A stretch of DNA of 64,000 nucleotides from Cohnella silvisoli (lineage in GTDB: Bacteria > Bacillota > Bacilli > Paenibacillales > Paenibacillaceae). The stretch lies in NCBI RefSeq assembly GCF_021190915.1, contig NZ_JAIOAP010000012.1, forward strand, positions 1-64,000, read 5' to 3'. The position numbers and the translations under genes are program-made. This document shows, in pieces, positions 44,008-50,957 of this stretch. Positions within the stretch are counted from its first letter, which is position 1. The number at the start of each line of letters is the position of its first letter. The notes under the pieces are model-generated. The model did no database searches. It saw only the letters and a program-made list of their open reading frames with translations, and was not told the DNA's origin.

Positions 44008-44083
44008 GATCTGATAGCTCAGCTGGGAGAGCACCATCTTGACAGGGTGGGGGTCACAGGTTCGATCCCTGTTCAGATCACCA
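44008..44083 (+). tRNA. tRNA-Val (anticodon GAC)
   Basis: Complete cloverleaf, 76 nt with encoded CCA. Acceptor GATCTGA/TCAGATC, D-arm GCTC...GAGC, anticodon stem CCATC/GGTGG with loop TTGACAG (anticodon GAC), T-arm ACAGG-TTCGATC-CCTGT. Positions 44034-44059 recur exactly at 45020-45045. Confidence 0.97.
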
Positions 44084-44096
44084 TATACTTAAACCC

Positions 44097-44126
44097 GAGA
44101 AGCCTTGTACAATAGGGCTTCTTTTT
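44097..44126 (+). terminator. Terminator after tRNA-Val
   Basis: AGAAGCC pairs with GGCTTCT, followed by TTTTATTG. Confidence 0.8.
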
Positions 44127-44323
44127 ATTGTTCATTCTTTTTCTTATTTCATAATTCAAATCTTCGTCAGAAAATTAATCACCTGAAATCTCATTTAATC
44201 AGAATAAAAAATGCCGATCCAGATATCGCCTAACCAAAGAGAGTCGAAATAATTCGATTTCTCATTGTAAGAAGCGATTGGACCGACATATGAGGGAAAT
44301 ATTTTATGGTGTACAAGATATGA

Positions 44324-44701
44324 TTATTTAACCAGACCGGCTATAAAAGAAGTTTTTAATCCATGATCTTCAAGCTCTTTCTCTGCATCTCGGTATAAAT
44401 GTTCTGTAACCCATGAGTTTAAGCTCTTATCAGACACTTTAGCAGCCAAAGAGATTAATCTATGTTGCTCAGGCGTTAAGCGAACCACAAACTTTCCAGA
44501 GAACGGCTTTTCCGGTTCTTCACCTTCTTCAGCGCAAAAATCAATATAGTCATTAACTGAATCCCTAAAAGCAGATTCAATATCATCTACATTCGTAGCC
44601 TGAAATGTAATCACATCTCTAATGTTAATTACTTCGCCGTGTAATATTTTGGCTTCATCATCATACTCTACACGTCCTATATACCCTTTGTACTCCATCA
44701 T
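44324..44701 (-). CDS. hicB: HicB-family antitoxin
   Basis: 125 residues. The degraded-RNase-H-like N-terminal domain reads YKGYIGRVEYDDEAKILHGE and VDDIESAFRDSVNDYIDFCA. The C-terminal segment FVVRLTPEQHRLISLAAKVS followed by LNSWVTEHL is a ribbon-helix-helix DNA-binding domain of the HicB type. It starts with tandem ATG codons overlapping the end of hicA, as usual for hicAB. Its expected role is to block HicA mRNase and repress its own operon. The frame is intact although its partner appears damaged. A 19-bp palindrome upstream of hicA may be its operator. Confidence 0.85.
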   Translation of the reverse strand: MMEYKGYIGRVEYDDEAKILHGEVINIRDVITFQATNVDDIESAFRDSVNDYIDFCAEEGEEPEKPFSGKFVVRLTPEQHRLISLAAKVSDKSLNSWVTEHLYRDAEKELEDHGLKTSFIAGLVK

Positions 44702-44901
44702 GGTGTAACACCTGCTTCCGATAAGAATTTTCTAACAGACTTCAAAGCGCCTTTATCCGTCACTCTCTGCGGGTGAGGTCGATGAAACGTCGCCTTAACA
44801 TCATCTAGTTCTGCGCGCACTCGGGACCCACTCCCCTCCGAGACAGTTACGCCACACCCACGAAACAAAGACACGATGTCATCCCAAACAACATCTGATC
44901 T
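44698..44901 (-). pseudogene. hicA: hicA toxin gene lacking a normal start
   Basis: The frame gives SDVVWDDIVSLFRGCGVTVS, then GSGSRVRAELDDVKATFHRP, HPQRVTDKG and KSVRKFLSEAGVTP, a clear HicA (YcfA) double-stranded-RNA-binding-like fold with the catalytic His in FHRPHPQ. A TGA stands just before the first shown residues and no ATG/GTG/TTG gives the N-terminal helix of about 15 residues. Only an internal GTG is available, so it is probably truncated and inactive, or starts unusually. The stop overlaps hicB (ATGA). Confidence 0.7.
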
Positions 44902-44912
44902 TCATATTCCGT

Positions 44913-44931
44913 AGTATCACCGCCTGATACT
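44913..44931. promoter_or_regulatory. Palindrome upstream of hicAB, possible HicB operator
   Basis: AGTATCACCGCCTGATACT is a palindrome apart from its centre. It adjoins TATA-rich DNA (TATTATAG on the minus strand) that could be the hicAB -10. HicB proteins with ribbon-helix-helix tails bind such sites. Confidence 0.5.
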
Positions 44932-45019
44932 ATAATATACCCATTTCGAGTCTACATTCTACTGTTTTCTTGTTAAGAATAACTTTCAGACTTTTTGAGG
45001 ATACCCCTTATTCCGTCCC

Positions 45020-45045
45020 CCATCTTGACAGGGTGGGGGTCACAG
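45020..45045 (+). repeat. Second copy of 26 bp of tRNA-Val
   Basis: Identical to 44034-44059. The neighbouring bases do not complete a cloverleaf: no acceptor, D-arm or T-loop, so this is not a tRNA gene. Confidence 0.9.
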
Positions 45046-45108
45046 TATAAACCGACTTGCTGAAGCAAAGAATGATGTGGTAATGCCATCCAGCAAAGGA
45101 GCTTACCC

Positions 45109-45255
45109 ATGACAGACAATAATCAAAACGATGATGCACAAAAAGTAAAGCTTACTGCTGAAATGCCCGATGACAACGAAAGATCAGACGACCCTCAAGA
45201 GAACGAATTTTTGTTTCCGCCAATTCACCCTCATTACCGAAATGACTCAGAATAG
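45109..45255 (+). CDS. Acidic micro-protein 1 (48 residues)
   Basis: ATG 45109 behind AAAGGAG. Composition is rich in Asp, Asn, Glu and Gln. It contains QKVKLTAEMPDDNERSDD, matched by VKIVAEMPHDDE in the next small gene, so the two are paralogues. The C-terminus is FLFPPIHPHYR. No family recognised, no membrane segment. It lies 64 bp beyond the tRNA-Val repeat and opens a run of three tiny genes leading to a spore-protein gene. Confidence 0.55.
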   Translation: MTDNNQNDDAQKVKLTAEMPDDNERSDDPQENEFLFPPIHPHYRNDSE

Positions 45256-45288
45256 CGTCATTCCCTACAAATGAAAGGAGACAAATTA

Positions 45289-45459
45289 ATGGATAAAATC
45301 AATCAAACAGATGAAACCCAAGAAAAATTAGACTACCCAGTACGAACGGTAAAGATAGTTGCTGAAATGCCTCATGACGATGAGATGAGCGACGAGCTTC
45401 AGGAAATGAAAGAAAACGACGGCTATTCTGATTCCTGCGGGATCAATCCTCAAACCTAG
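45289..45459 (+). CDS. Acidic micro-protein 2 (56 residues)
   Basis: I place the start at ATG 45289 because AAAGGAG lies 10 bp upstream; an in-frame ATG at 45271 overlaps that ribosome site. Acidic, with VRTVKIVAEMPHDDEMSDEL in the middle, sharing the VK(L/I)xAEMPxD core with micro-protein 1. A single Cys is near the C-terminus. Function unknown. It starts 33 bp after micro-protein 1 ends. Confidence 0.6.
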   Translation: MDKINQTDETQEKLDYPVRTVKIVAEMPHDDEMSDELQEMKENDGYSDSCGINPQT

Positions 45460-45472
45460 GAGCGTGACTTCC

Positions 45473-45622
45473 ATGTCAATAGAAAAAGATCACGAACCGA
45501 CGATCGCACCAAGCATTGACACGCACAATACCCTTGAAGAAGATGCAACAGCAGAAGAAAAGGACCGCGGAGACTCAACCGAAGTAACACACCTTTACCT
45601 TGATCGAACGCCAGAGGATTAA
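45473..45622 (+). CDS. Acidic micro-protein 3 (49 residues)
   Basis: ATG 45473 behind TAGGAG, 13 bp after micro-protein 2. Rich in Glu, Asp and Thr, with NTLEEDATAEEKDRGDSTEV and a final YLDRTPED; it does not carry the AEMP core. Size, ribosome site and tight spacing suggest one operon of three tiny acidic proteins. No function can be named. Confidence 0.5.
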   Translation: MSIEKDHEPTIAPSIDTHNTLEEDATAEEKDRGDSTEVTHLYLDRTPED

Positions 45623-45670
45623 AATTGCGTCGATTCGCTAGATAAAGTTGAACTTTAGCCGGTATGTTTA

Positions 45671-45701
45671 TGGATAGAAAAATATTTAGAGAAGCATAAT
45701 A
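45671..45701 (+). promoter_or_regulatory. Sigma-G/F-type forespore promoter of SASP gene 1
   Basis: TGGATA, 18-bp spacer, CATAATA, which fits the forespore sigma-factor pattern. The same -10 and spacing precede SASP gene 2. Confidence 0.65.
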
Positions 45702-45729
45702 AGTGGCAAATAGTGGAGGTGAGACAATA

Positions 45730-45954
45730 ATGGCAAACGATCGTAATTCGAATCAACTCGTTGTTCAACAAGCCCGTGCTGCACTAGATCAAATGAAGTA
45801 TGAAGCAGCCCAAGAACTCGGGATTCAATTCTCGAAGGATGGTTATAACGGAGATTTACTTTCTAGAGACGCAGGTCGTATCGGTGGTAACATCACGCGC
45901 CGCTTAGTGCAAATCGCTGAACAACAATTGGCCGGACAAGCAAATTTTAGATAA
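45730..45954 (+). CDS. Alpha/beta-type small acid-soluble spore protein 1
   Basis: Binds and protects DNA in the dormant spore. 74 residues from ATG 45730 (after GGAGGTGAG). Family motifs: QLVVQQARAALDQMKYEAAQ, ELGIQF forming the GPR protease cleavage site, and the DNA-contacting RIGGNITRRLVQIAEQQL. An upstream in-frame start at 45703 lies before the ribosome site and is not used. A sigma-G-type promoter and its own terminator make it monocistronic. Confidence 0.95.
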   Translation: MANDRNSNQLVVQQARAALDQMKYEAAQELGIQFSKDGYNGDLLSRDAGRIGGNITRRLVQIAEQQLAGQANFR

Positions 45955-45966
45955 AACGGCAATAAT

Positions 45967-46000
45967 AAAAGAGCAGCGAGGATATCCTCCTGCTCTTTTC
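45967..46000. terminator. Terminator after SASP gene 1
   Basis: AAAAGAGCAG pairs with CTGCTCTTTT around GAGGATATCCTC. The SASP gene 2 terminator uses the same AGAGCAG stem. Confidence 0.9.
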
Positions 46001-46015
46001 TATTTTACTACAACT

Positions 46016-46969
46016 CTAAAGGTCAATCAGAGCGGAATGAACACGAACCCATTGCTCTTCTTTAAGACGAACCCCTGACGCTCGAACATTCTCTTCTACC
46101 TGTTCCGGACGGCTCGCTCCGATAATTGCGCTTGATACGTTAGCCATTCGCAGAGTCCATGCGATCGCCATTTGAGACAAAGTAAGGCCGAACTCGGCAG
46201 CAATCAGCTGCAGTCTTCTCGCTTTGATCAGAAATTCTTCCTTAAGCCATGACTGAACCGCTTGATAACCATCTCTATCGGATGCTCGGCTGGCCGGAGG
46301 AATTTCGGCGATAGAACGGTATTTACCTGAGAGGACGCCTTGGGCTAGCGGAGAATAGACAACTTGCCCTATCCCGTTCCGTTCGCATAATGGGATAATT
46401 TCATGTTCGATTTCATTTGTGAACATATTGTATAATGGCTGATTTGCTGCGATCGGATGCAACCCATGCTTTTCTCTAATGGACACCGCTTTTGAAATTT
46501 CCAAAGCGGACATGTTGCTGATTCCGACATAAAGAACTTTCCCCTGTCGAACCAAGTCGTCCATCGCTCTCAATGTCTCCTCCATCGGTGTGTCCGCGTC
46601 GGGATAGTGGCAATAGTATAAGTCAATATATTCCACGCCTAAACGTCGCAAAGAAGCGTGACACTGTTCTATGATGTGCTTGCGGGACAGCCCCTGATCA
46701 TTGGAGAGCTCTCCCATCGGCCCTCTAACTTTCGTTGCCAGCACATAAGACGATCGCGGATACATGGCCAGCGCTTTGCCAACGACCTGCTCGGATTCAC
46801 CCCGCCGGTACACGTTTGCCGTGTCAAAAAAATTAATTCCAAGCTCATACGCCCTAACGATTGTTGCGATTGCCTGGTGATTGTCTACATACCCTCCGTA
46901 AGTAAGCCAACTTCCCAAGCTGATTTCGCTAACCTTTAGTCCGGTATTTCCCAATTTCCTATACTTCAA
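46016..46969 (-). CDS. Aldo/keto reductase
   Basis: 317-residue NADPH-dependent TIM-barrel oxidoreductase of the group that includes YghZ-like glyceraldehyde-3-phosphate reductases and potassium-channel beta subunits. MKYRKLGNTGLKVSEISLGS at the start, catalytic tetrad in FFDTANVYRRGESE (Asp, Tyr), LATKVRG (Lys) and YYCHYPD (His), and cofactor loop IIGASRPEQVEENV. Substrate not predictable. Convergent with SASP gene 1. Confidence 0.92.
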   Translation of the reverse strand: MKYRKLGNTGLKVSEISLGSWLTYGGYVDNHQAIATIVRAYELGINFFDTANVYRRGESEQVVGKALAMYPRSSYVLATKVRGPMGELSNDQGLSRKHIIEQCHASLRRLGVEYIDLYYCHYPDADTPMEETLRAMDDLVRQGKVLYVGISNMSALEISKAVSIREKHGLHPIAANQPLYNMFTNEIEHEIIPLCERNGIGQVVYSPLAQGVLSGKYRSIAEIPPASRASDRDGYQAVQSWLKEEFLIKARRLQLIAAEFGLTLSQMAIAWTLRMANVSSAIIGASRPEQVEENVRASGVRLKEEQWVRVHSALIDL

Positions 46970-47048
46970 TTAGCTTCCCTCCCACTCCCAAATGACCTTT
47001 CACTATTTTATTTATCTTCGCCAAATATATGAGTACGATGTTCGTGCG

Positions 47049-47222
47049 TTATTCTTTAGATTTTCTTGCTAATAAACGCTGGTATTCGTTTAATATAGAA
47101 TCAAGCATCTGGCTTGCAACAATGACTTCCTGATCCGTGAACCGTTTACCGTTAATCAATTCATAAAGTTCGCTTCTCATCTGCTCGATTTGTCGGAGCA
47201 ATTCTTCAAGTTCTCGTGCCAT
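47049..47222 (-). CDS. Spo0E-like aspartyl-phosphate phosphatase
   Basis: 57 residues, forming the two-helix hairpin of the Spo0E family. The signature SQMLDSILNEY (SQxxD) stands at residues 37-47. Spo0E-type proteins dephosphorylate Spo0A-P and delay sporulation; some relatives act elsewhere. Start ATG 47222 with GAGAGGG upstream. Its position between two spore-protein genes fits a sporulation context. Confidence 0.85.
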   Translation of the reverse strand: MARELEELLRQIEQMRSELYELINGKRFTDQEVIVASQMLDSILNEYQRLLARKSKE

Positions 47223-47265
47223 TTTCAACCCTCTCGATCGTGGTTATTGTTGTGGGTCATAATAA

Positions 47266-47294
47266 AAGAGCAGGAGGAAGCCTCTCTGCTCTTC
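47266..47294 (-). terminator. Terminator after SASP gene 2
   Basis: AAGAGCAG pairs with CTGCTCTT; on the minus strand it is followed by TTATTATG. Confidence 0.8.
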
Positions 47295-47309
47295 TTATGT
47301 CCTGAGTTA

Positions 47310-47531
47310 TTAACGATTAAACTGTCCAGCCAATTGCTGTTCTGCTATTAGAACCAAACGTCTTGTGATGTTACCGCCGATACGACCGGTATCCTTCGTC
47401 ATCATATTCCCATAATATCCGTCTTGAGGGATCTGGATGCCAAGTTCCTGACAAGCTTCGAATTTCAGTTGGTCAAGTGCGGCCCGGGCTTGTTGAACGA
47501 CGAGTTGGTTTGAATTGCGATCGTTTGCCAT
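47310..47531 (-). CDS. Alpha/beta-type small acid-soluble spore protein 2
   Basis: 73 residues, a paralogue of SASP 1: both start MANDRNSNQLVVQQARAALD and share GRIGGNITRRLV. Differences include a Cys in the GPR protease site region (KFEACQELGI instead of KYEAAQELGI) and DGYYGNMMTKD. Start ATG 47531 behind GGAGGTGAG, with a sigma-G-type promoter upstream. Confidence 0.95.
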   Translation of the reverse strand: MANDRNSNQLVVQQARAALDQLKFEACQELGIQIPQDGYYGNMMTKDTGRIGGNITRRLVLIAEQQLAGQFNR

Positions 47532-47559
47532 ATTATCTCACCTCCACTAATTTCCCTCG

Positions 47560-47590
47560 TATTATGCTTCCTTGAGTTTCCTCTTATGCA
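47560..47590 (-). promoter_or_regulatory. Sigma-G/F-type promoter of SASP gene 2
   Basis: On the minus strand TGCATA, 18-bp spacer, CATAATA; an excellent forespore promoter. Nothing else clear stands between it and ku on the other strand. Confidence 0.7.
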
Positions 47591-47693
47591 TTCTCCAGGC
47601 TATTTCCATCATAAAAACCATAAAAAAACCGCTCTTCTTCACATCAACTTTTGAGCTGAATTGGGAACACTGAACCAAAAGGAGAGTGGCGGT

Positions 47694-48533
47694 ATGCATA
47701 CGGTTTGGAAAGGCGCGATCAGCTTCGGTCTTGTTCATGTGCCCGTTAAGATGTTTACGGCAACGGAAGATAAGGATATCCATTTCAAAAACATACACAA
47801 AACATGCGGCACCCCGATCTCTCACGTCAAAACATGCAAACACTGCGAGAAGGAAGTGGAATACGAAGAAATCGTCAAAGGATTCGAGTACGAGAAGGGC
47901 AAATTCGTCATTTTTAACGAAGAAGAGCTTGAGGCCATTAAACCCGATACGAATAAAACCATTCAAATATTGGATTTCGTCGATCTTACTGACATCGATC
48001 CCATTTACTTCGCGAAGGCTTATTATCTGTCCCCGGATATGGCAGGAGGCGGCGCTTACAGCCTGCTGCTGGAGGCAATCAAACAATCGGGCAAAATCGG
48101 GATCGCAAAAATTTCCATTCGCAGCAAAAGCAGCCTAGCCGCGATTCGAGCAATAGAAAATTGCATCTGTATGGAGACCATGCACTATCCGGATGAAATA
48201 CGCGCATTGCAGCAAGTGCCTAATTTACCGGAAGCAGGGCAAGTCAACGAACGAGAATTGTCAATGGCCAAGATGCTAATCGAGCAATTGTCTGCAAAGT
48301 TCGAACCGGAGAAATATACCGATGACTACAGAGTTGCGCTAACGGATGCCATCCAACAGAAAATTGCCGGGAAAGGAATTGATATCGTCAGTTCCCCTGC
48401 TGCCGAAAGAACGAATGTTATTGACCTGATGGCCGCCCTCCAGGCCAGCCTTGAAGCCGCCAAAACGCCGGCTCCCGCGACTACCGGCCGAAACAAACGC
48501 AAAACTGCCGCAAAGAAGGAAACCGTTTCGTAA
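47694..48533 (+). CDS. ku: Ku protein (non-homologous end joining)
   Basis: 279 residues from ATG 47694 after GGAGAGTGGCGG. Homodimeric ring protein that binds DNA ends and recruits LigD. MHTVWKGAISFGLVHVPVKM is the standard N-terminus; the Cys set in HKTCGTPISHVKTCKHCEKE is a family feature; AYYLSPD and the C-terminal Lys/Ala-rich tail complete it. The LigD gene is not adjacent. In Bacillus, Ku acts in spores; here it is divergent from SASP gene 2 within 160 bp. Confidence 0.95.
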   Translation: MHTVWKGAISFGLVHVPVKMFTATEDKDIHFKNIHKTCGTPISHVKTCKHCEKEVEYEEIVKGFEYEKGKFVIFNEEELEAIKPDTNKTIQILDFVDLTDIDPIYFAKAYYLSPDMAGGGAYSLLLEAIKQSGKIGIAKISIRSKSSLAAIRAIENCICMETMHYPDEIRALQQVPNLPEAGQVNERELSMAKMLIEQLSAKFEPEKYTDDYRVALTDAIQQKIAGKGIDIVSSPAAERTNVIDLMAALQASLEAAKTPAPATTGRNKRKTAAKKETVS

Positions 48534-48567
48534 TTCATAAGTTTGCTTTACCATTCCGTAATAGGCT

Positions 48568-48597
48568 GAAGCCTTGCATGTCGAGGCTTCTTTTTTT
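48568..48597 (+). terminator. Terminator after ku
   Basis: GAAGCCT pairs with AGGCTTC, followed by seven T. Confidence 0.9.
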
Positions 48598-48680
48598 ATT
48601 ATTTGATAATAATTACCTGTAAGTCCGCCTCGTGCCATTGTAAAATTGCTCTATCCCCGATGACACAGGAGACAATTCCC

Positions 48681-49604
48681 ATGCGCAAAGTATGTCCCGC
48701 CCTTGTTATGCTCTTGATAACCATAATAAGTACAAACTGTACGAACATTAAACAACCAACTTCCAGTCCCTCGACTTTCACGAGCGACTCAAGCGCTTCT
48801 TCGGTAAGCCGTCCAATCAAAGCCGATCAAATCAAAGCGCCGGAAAAAGGAAAGCTATCGGTTTATTTCCTTAACGTCGGACAAGGCGACTCCACTTACA
48901 TAAAGACGGCTGCAGGAGAAGACATATTGATAGACGGCGGCAAAAATGAGGCAGGGCCTATAGTCGTTGATTACCTTAAGCAGCTTGGCGTTGATGATTT
49001 GGAAGTCATGATCTCCACTCATCCCGATGCGGATCACGTCGGCGGACTTGACACCGTACTCGCAAACTTTAAAGTTAGTACTGTATACGCCCCCAAAGTG
49101 TCGCACACGACCGATACCTTCAAAGACTTCCTGTTAGCCGTGAAAAATCAGGGTTTAACCATTAAAGAAGCTAAATCCGGTGTTGTTTTATCGCTTGAAG
49201 GCATAGCAGCCAAGTTTGCAGGACCCGTTAGAGCTTATGGCGACGACCTGAATGATTGGAGCGCGGTCCTTCATCTTACCTATGGCGATAATAAGTTTCT
49301 CTTCACCGGCGATGCCGAGAAGAAATCGGAGTCGGACATGATCGAGGCGAAACAACTTTTACGAGCGGATGTCTTAAAGGTGGGCCATCACGGTTCCAAC
49401 TCCTCCACCTCAGCCGCTTTTCTCAAAGCCGTCTCTCCCACATACGCCGTTATCAGCGTTGGACACAATAGTTACGGGCATCCGACCTCGGCCATCTTAA
49501 ACCGGCTCAAAGCCTCAGATATTACGATCTATAGGACGGATTTGAACGGCACGGTTACCGCAATAAGCGATGGCAATAAAATCTCATTCGTGAAGGTGAA
49601 ATGA
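48681..49604 (+). CDS. ComEC/Rec2-like MBL-fold hydrolase, exported
   Basis: 307 residues from ATG 48681 after ACAGGAGAC. A hydrophobic N-terminus (ALVMLLITIIS) ending near a Cys suggests export and perhaps lipid anchoring, though the lipobox STNC is not canonical. The MBL domain is of the free-standing ComEC C-terminal type: YFLNVGQGDSTYIKT, ILIDGGK, STHPDADHVGGLD, FTGDAEKKSE and KVGHHGSNSSTS. In such proteins this domain probably cleaves phosphodiesters. Overlaps the following DUF3006 gene (ATGA). Confidence 0.88.
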   Translation: MRKVCPALVMLLITIISTNCTNIKQPTSSPSTFTSDSSASSVSRPIKADQIKAPEKGKLSVYFLNVGQGDSTYIKTAAGEDILIDGGKNEAGPIVVDYLKQLGVDDLEVMISTHPDADHVGGLDTVLANFKVSTVYAPKVSHTTDTFKDFLLAVKNQGLTIKEAKSGVVLSLEGIAAKFAGPVRAYGDDLNDWSAVLHLTYGDNKFLFTGDAEKKSESDMIEAKQLLRADVLKVGHHGSNSSTSAAFLKAVSPTYAVISVGHNSYGHPTSAILNRLKASDITIYRTDLNGTVTAISDGNKISFVKVK

Positions 49605-49816
49605 TGGAGCGCGGAGTGATCGATCGGTTTGAAGGTGAAATGGCCATTATCGAAATCGGCGGGATAACGAAGGATTTTCCAAGGGCGTCTTTACCGCATG
49701 GCATTAAGGCAGGGGATGCCGTCATACTGGAGGATGGAGAAATTCGTCTAGACAGTCGGGAAACAGCCAGGAAAAAACAGGAAATTCAGCAACTCATGGA
49801 TGAGTTATTCGAATAA
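49601..49816 (+). CDS. DUF3006-family protein
   Basis: 71 residues. GVIDRFEGEMAIIEIGG and ASLPHGIKAGDAVILEDGEI match DUF3006, a small beta-rich domain commonly encoded with ComEC-like MBL hydrolases. Starts inside the end of the previous gene (ATGATG), so translation is coupled. The 223 bp that follow have no gene. Confidence 0.85.
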   Translation: MMERGVIDRFEGEMAIIEIGGITKDFPRASLPHGIKAGDAVILEDGEIRLDSRETARKKQEIQQLMDELFE

Positions 49817-50039
49817 ACGAAAAACGGTTTGATGTGCCTCTTTTGACGCCGCTACAAATCTTGTCCATTACGAGATCAACGAGCGCTTCATAAACTACAC
49901 CTTCCTTACTTCTTGGAGGTGTGAATTGCCGATTACAGCTTCTTCGACGGCAATCTTCGAATAAACCGCAACATTTTCCATCCGGACGCCGTCTAGAGGG
50001 TACCCATTGGGAAATGATTATATTATTTGGAGGGATACC

Positions 50040-50957
50040 ATGATGAACAAATTGTTGAAGAAGCCGATAATGTACCTTATGCTAGTTGCGATTTTCAGTA
50101 TGGCATTAAGCGGTTCCGCTTATGCCCATAAAGGCAATGACGACTGGAACAAACACAATGAGAAGAACAGTATCGATGCGGCTACGGCAGTAACCTTGAT
50201 CGTGAAAGGCTTGGATTTAAACATCGATAACATTCGTTTTATTAAAGAACCGAAGGCAAGCGACTATTATACTAAGGTCAAAGACAACGCCTCTTATGCG
50301 GGAAGCTTCATAATCGCCCAGTTTAACGGGCTAGATCTTCCGAAAGATATTAATCCCTCCGCCAAAGTGACTAGAGAACAGTTCGTCAAGTGGCTGTTTG
50401 GCGCTTTGAGCCACAAGGGGGATTATGCATGGATTGAAATTTTCCAGGAAATCGCGGACGCTAACCAAGTTACGAAAGGGTATATGGACAGCATTCAGAA
50501 ATTGCTGATTGCTAAGATTGTTACGCTCGATAACAAACAAAAGTTCCACCCTAAGAACAGCGTCACAACCGCTGAAGCTTCGACCATGATTGCCAGAACC
50601 GTGAACTTTATCAAGAATACGAAACCTGCGCCAATTCCTGAAACTCCGGTCTTAAATGACGTTAAATTAACTTCGGACAAAGAATCGGATACCGTAACTC
50701 GGGTTACGATTGCCGCTTTAGCCCCCAATCCGGGTTATGGCATCGAAATTACAGGCATCCAGTTCGTAAAAGGCGAAGCCATCATCAGTTATAAAGCGGT
50801 GCTTCCAGATCCCGATAAAATGTTCGCGCAAGTGATTACCGAAGTGAAAGCCGTTACCTACGTTCCGTCGAGCTACAAGCCGGTATTGGGGCAGCTTCAA
50901 CCTTCCGACTCGGTTTCTGCCGGATCTAATGCAACTTCCGTATCTTCGGGACAGTAA
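50040..50957 (+). CDS. Exported protein with SLH-like region and PrcB-type C-terminal domain
   Basis: About 305 residues from ATG 50040 behind GGAGGGA. The signal peptide (IMYLMLVAIFSMALSGSAYA) is followed by two S-layer-homology-like repeats: INPSAKVTREQFVKWLFGAL and FHPKNSVTTAEASTMIARTV. Then a Pro-rich linker and a PrcB-like domain with GYGIEITGIQFVKGEAIISY and AVTYVPSSYKPV. The SLH part would bind wall polysaccharide; the PrcB-like domain is known from a Treponema protease complex, but its role here is open. The last 61 bp overlap, on the opposite strand, the end of the radical SAM gene. Confidence 0.78.
   Translation: MMNKLLKKPIMYLMLVAIFSMALSGSAYAHKGNDDWNKHNEKNSIDAATAVTLIVKGLDLNIDNIRFIKEPKASDYYTKVKDNASYAGSFIIAQFNGLDLPKDINPSAKVTREQFVKWLFGALSHKGDYAWIEIFQEIADANQVTKGYMDSIQKLLIAKIVTLDNKQKFHPKNSVTTAEASTMIARTVNFIKNTKPAPIPETPVLNDVKLTSDKESDTVTRVTIAALAPNPGYGIEITGIQFVKGEAIISYKAVLPDPDKMFAQVITEVKAVTYVPSSYKPVLGQLQPSDSVSAGSNATSVSSGQ

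Larger units (their letters stand above)
44034..45045. mobile_element. Putative relic of a tRNA-Val-targeted insertion, bounded by 26-bp direct repeats
   Basis: The 26 bp 44034-44059 (anticodon arm and variable region of tRNA-Val) are repeated without mismatch at 45020-45045, in the same orientation. tRNA anticodon arms are classical attachment sites for tyrosine integrases. The roughly 960 bp in between hold a hicB antitoxin gene and a start-less hicA, but no integrase. The simplest reading is a decayed integrated element. Confidence 0.6.

Noticed and set aside
45001..45060. Possible second tRNA-Val gene
   Set aside because: Only 26 bp match; there is no acceptor stem, D-arm or T-loop around them.
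47532..47693. Sigma-G promoter for ku
   Set aside because: A CATCATA -10-like string exists but the -35 does not fit at 17-18 bp, so I do not list it.
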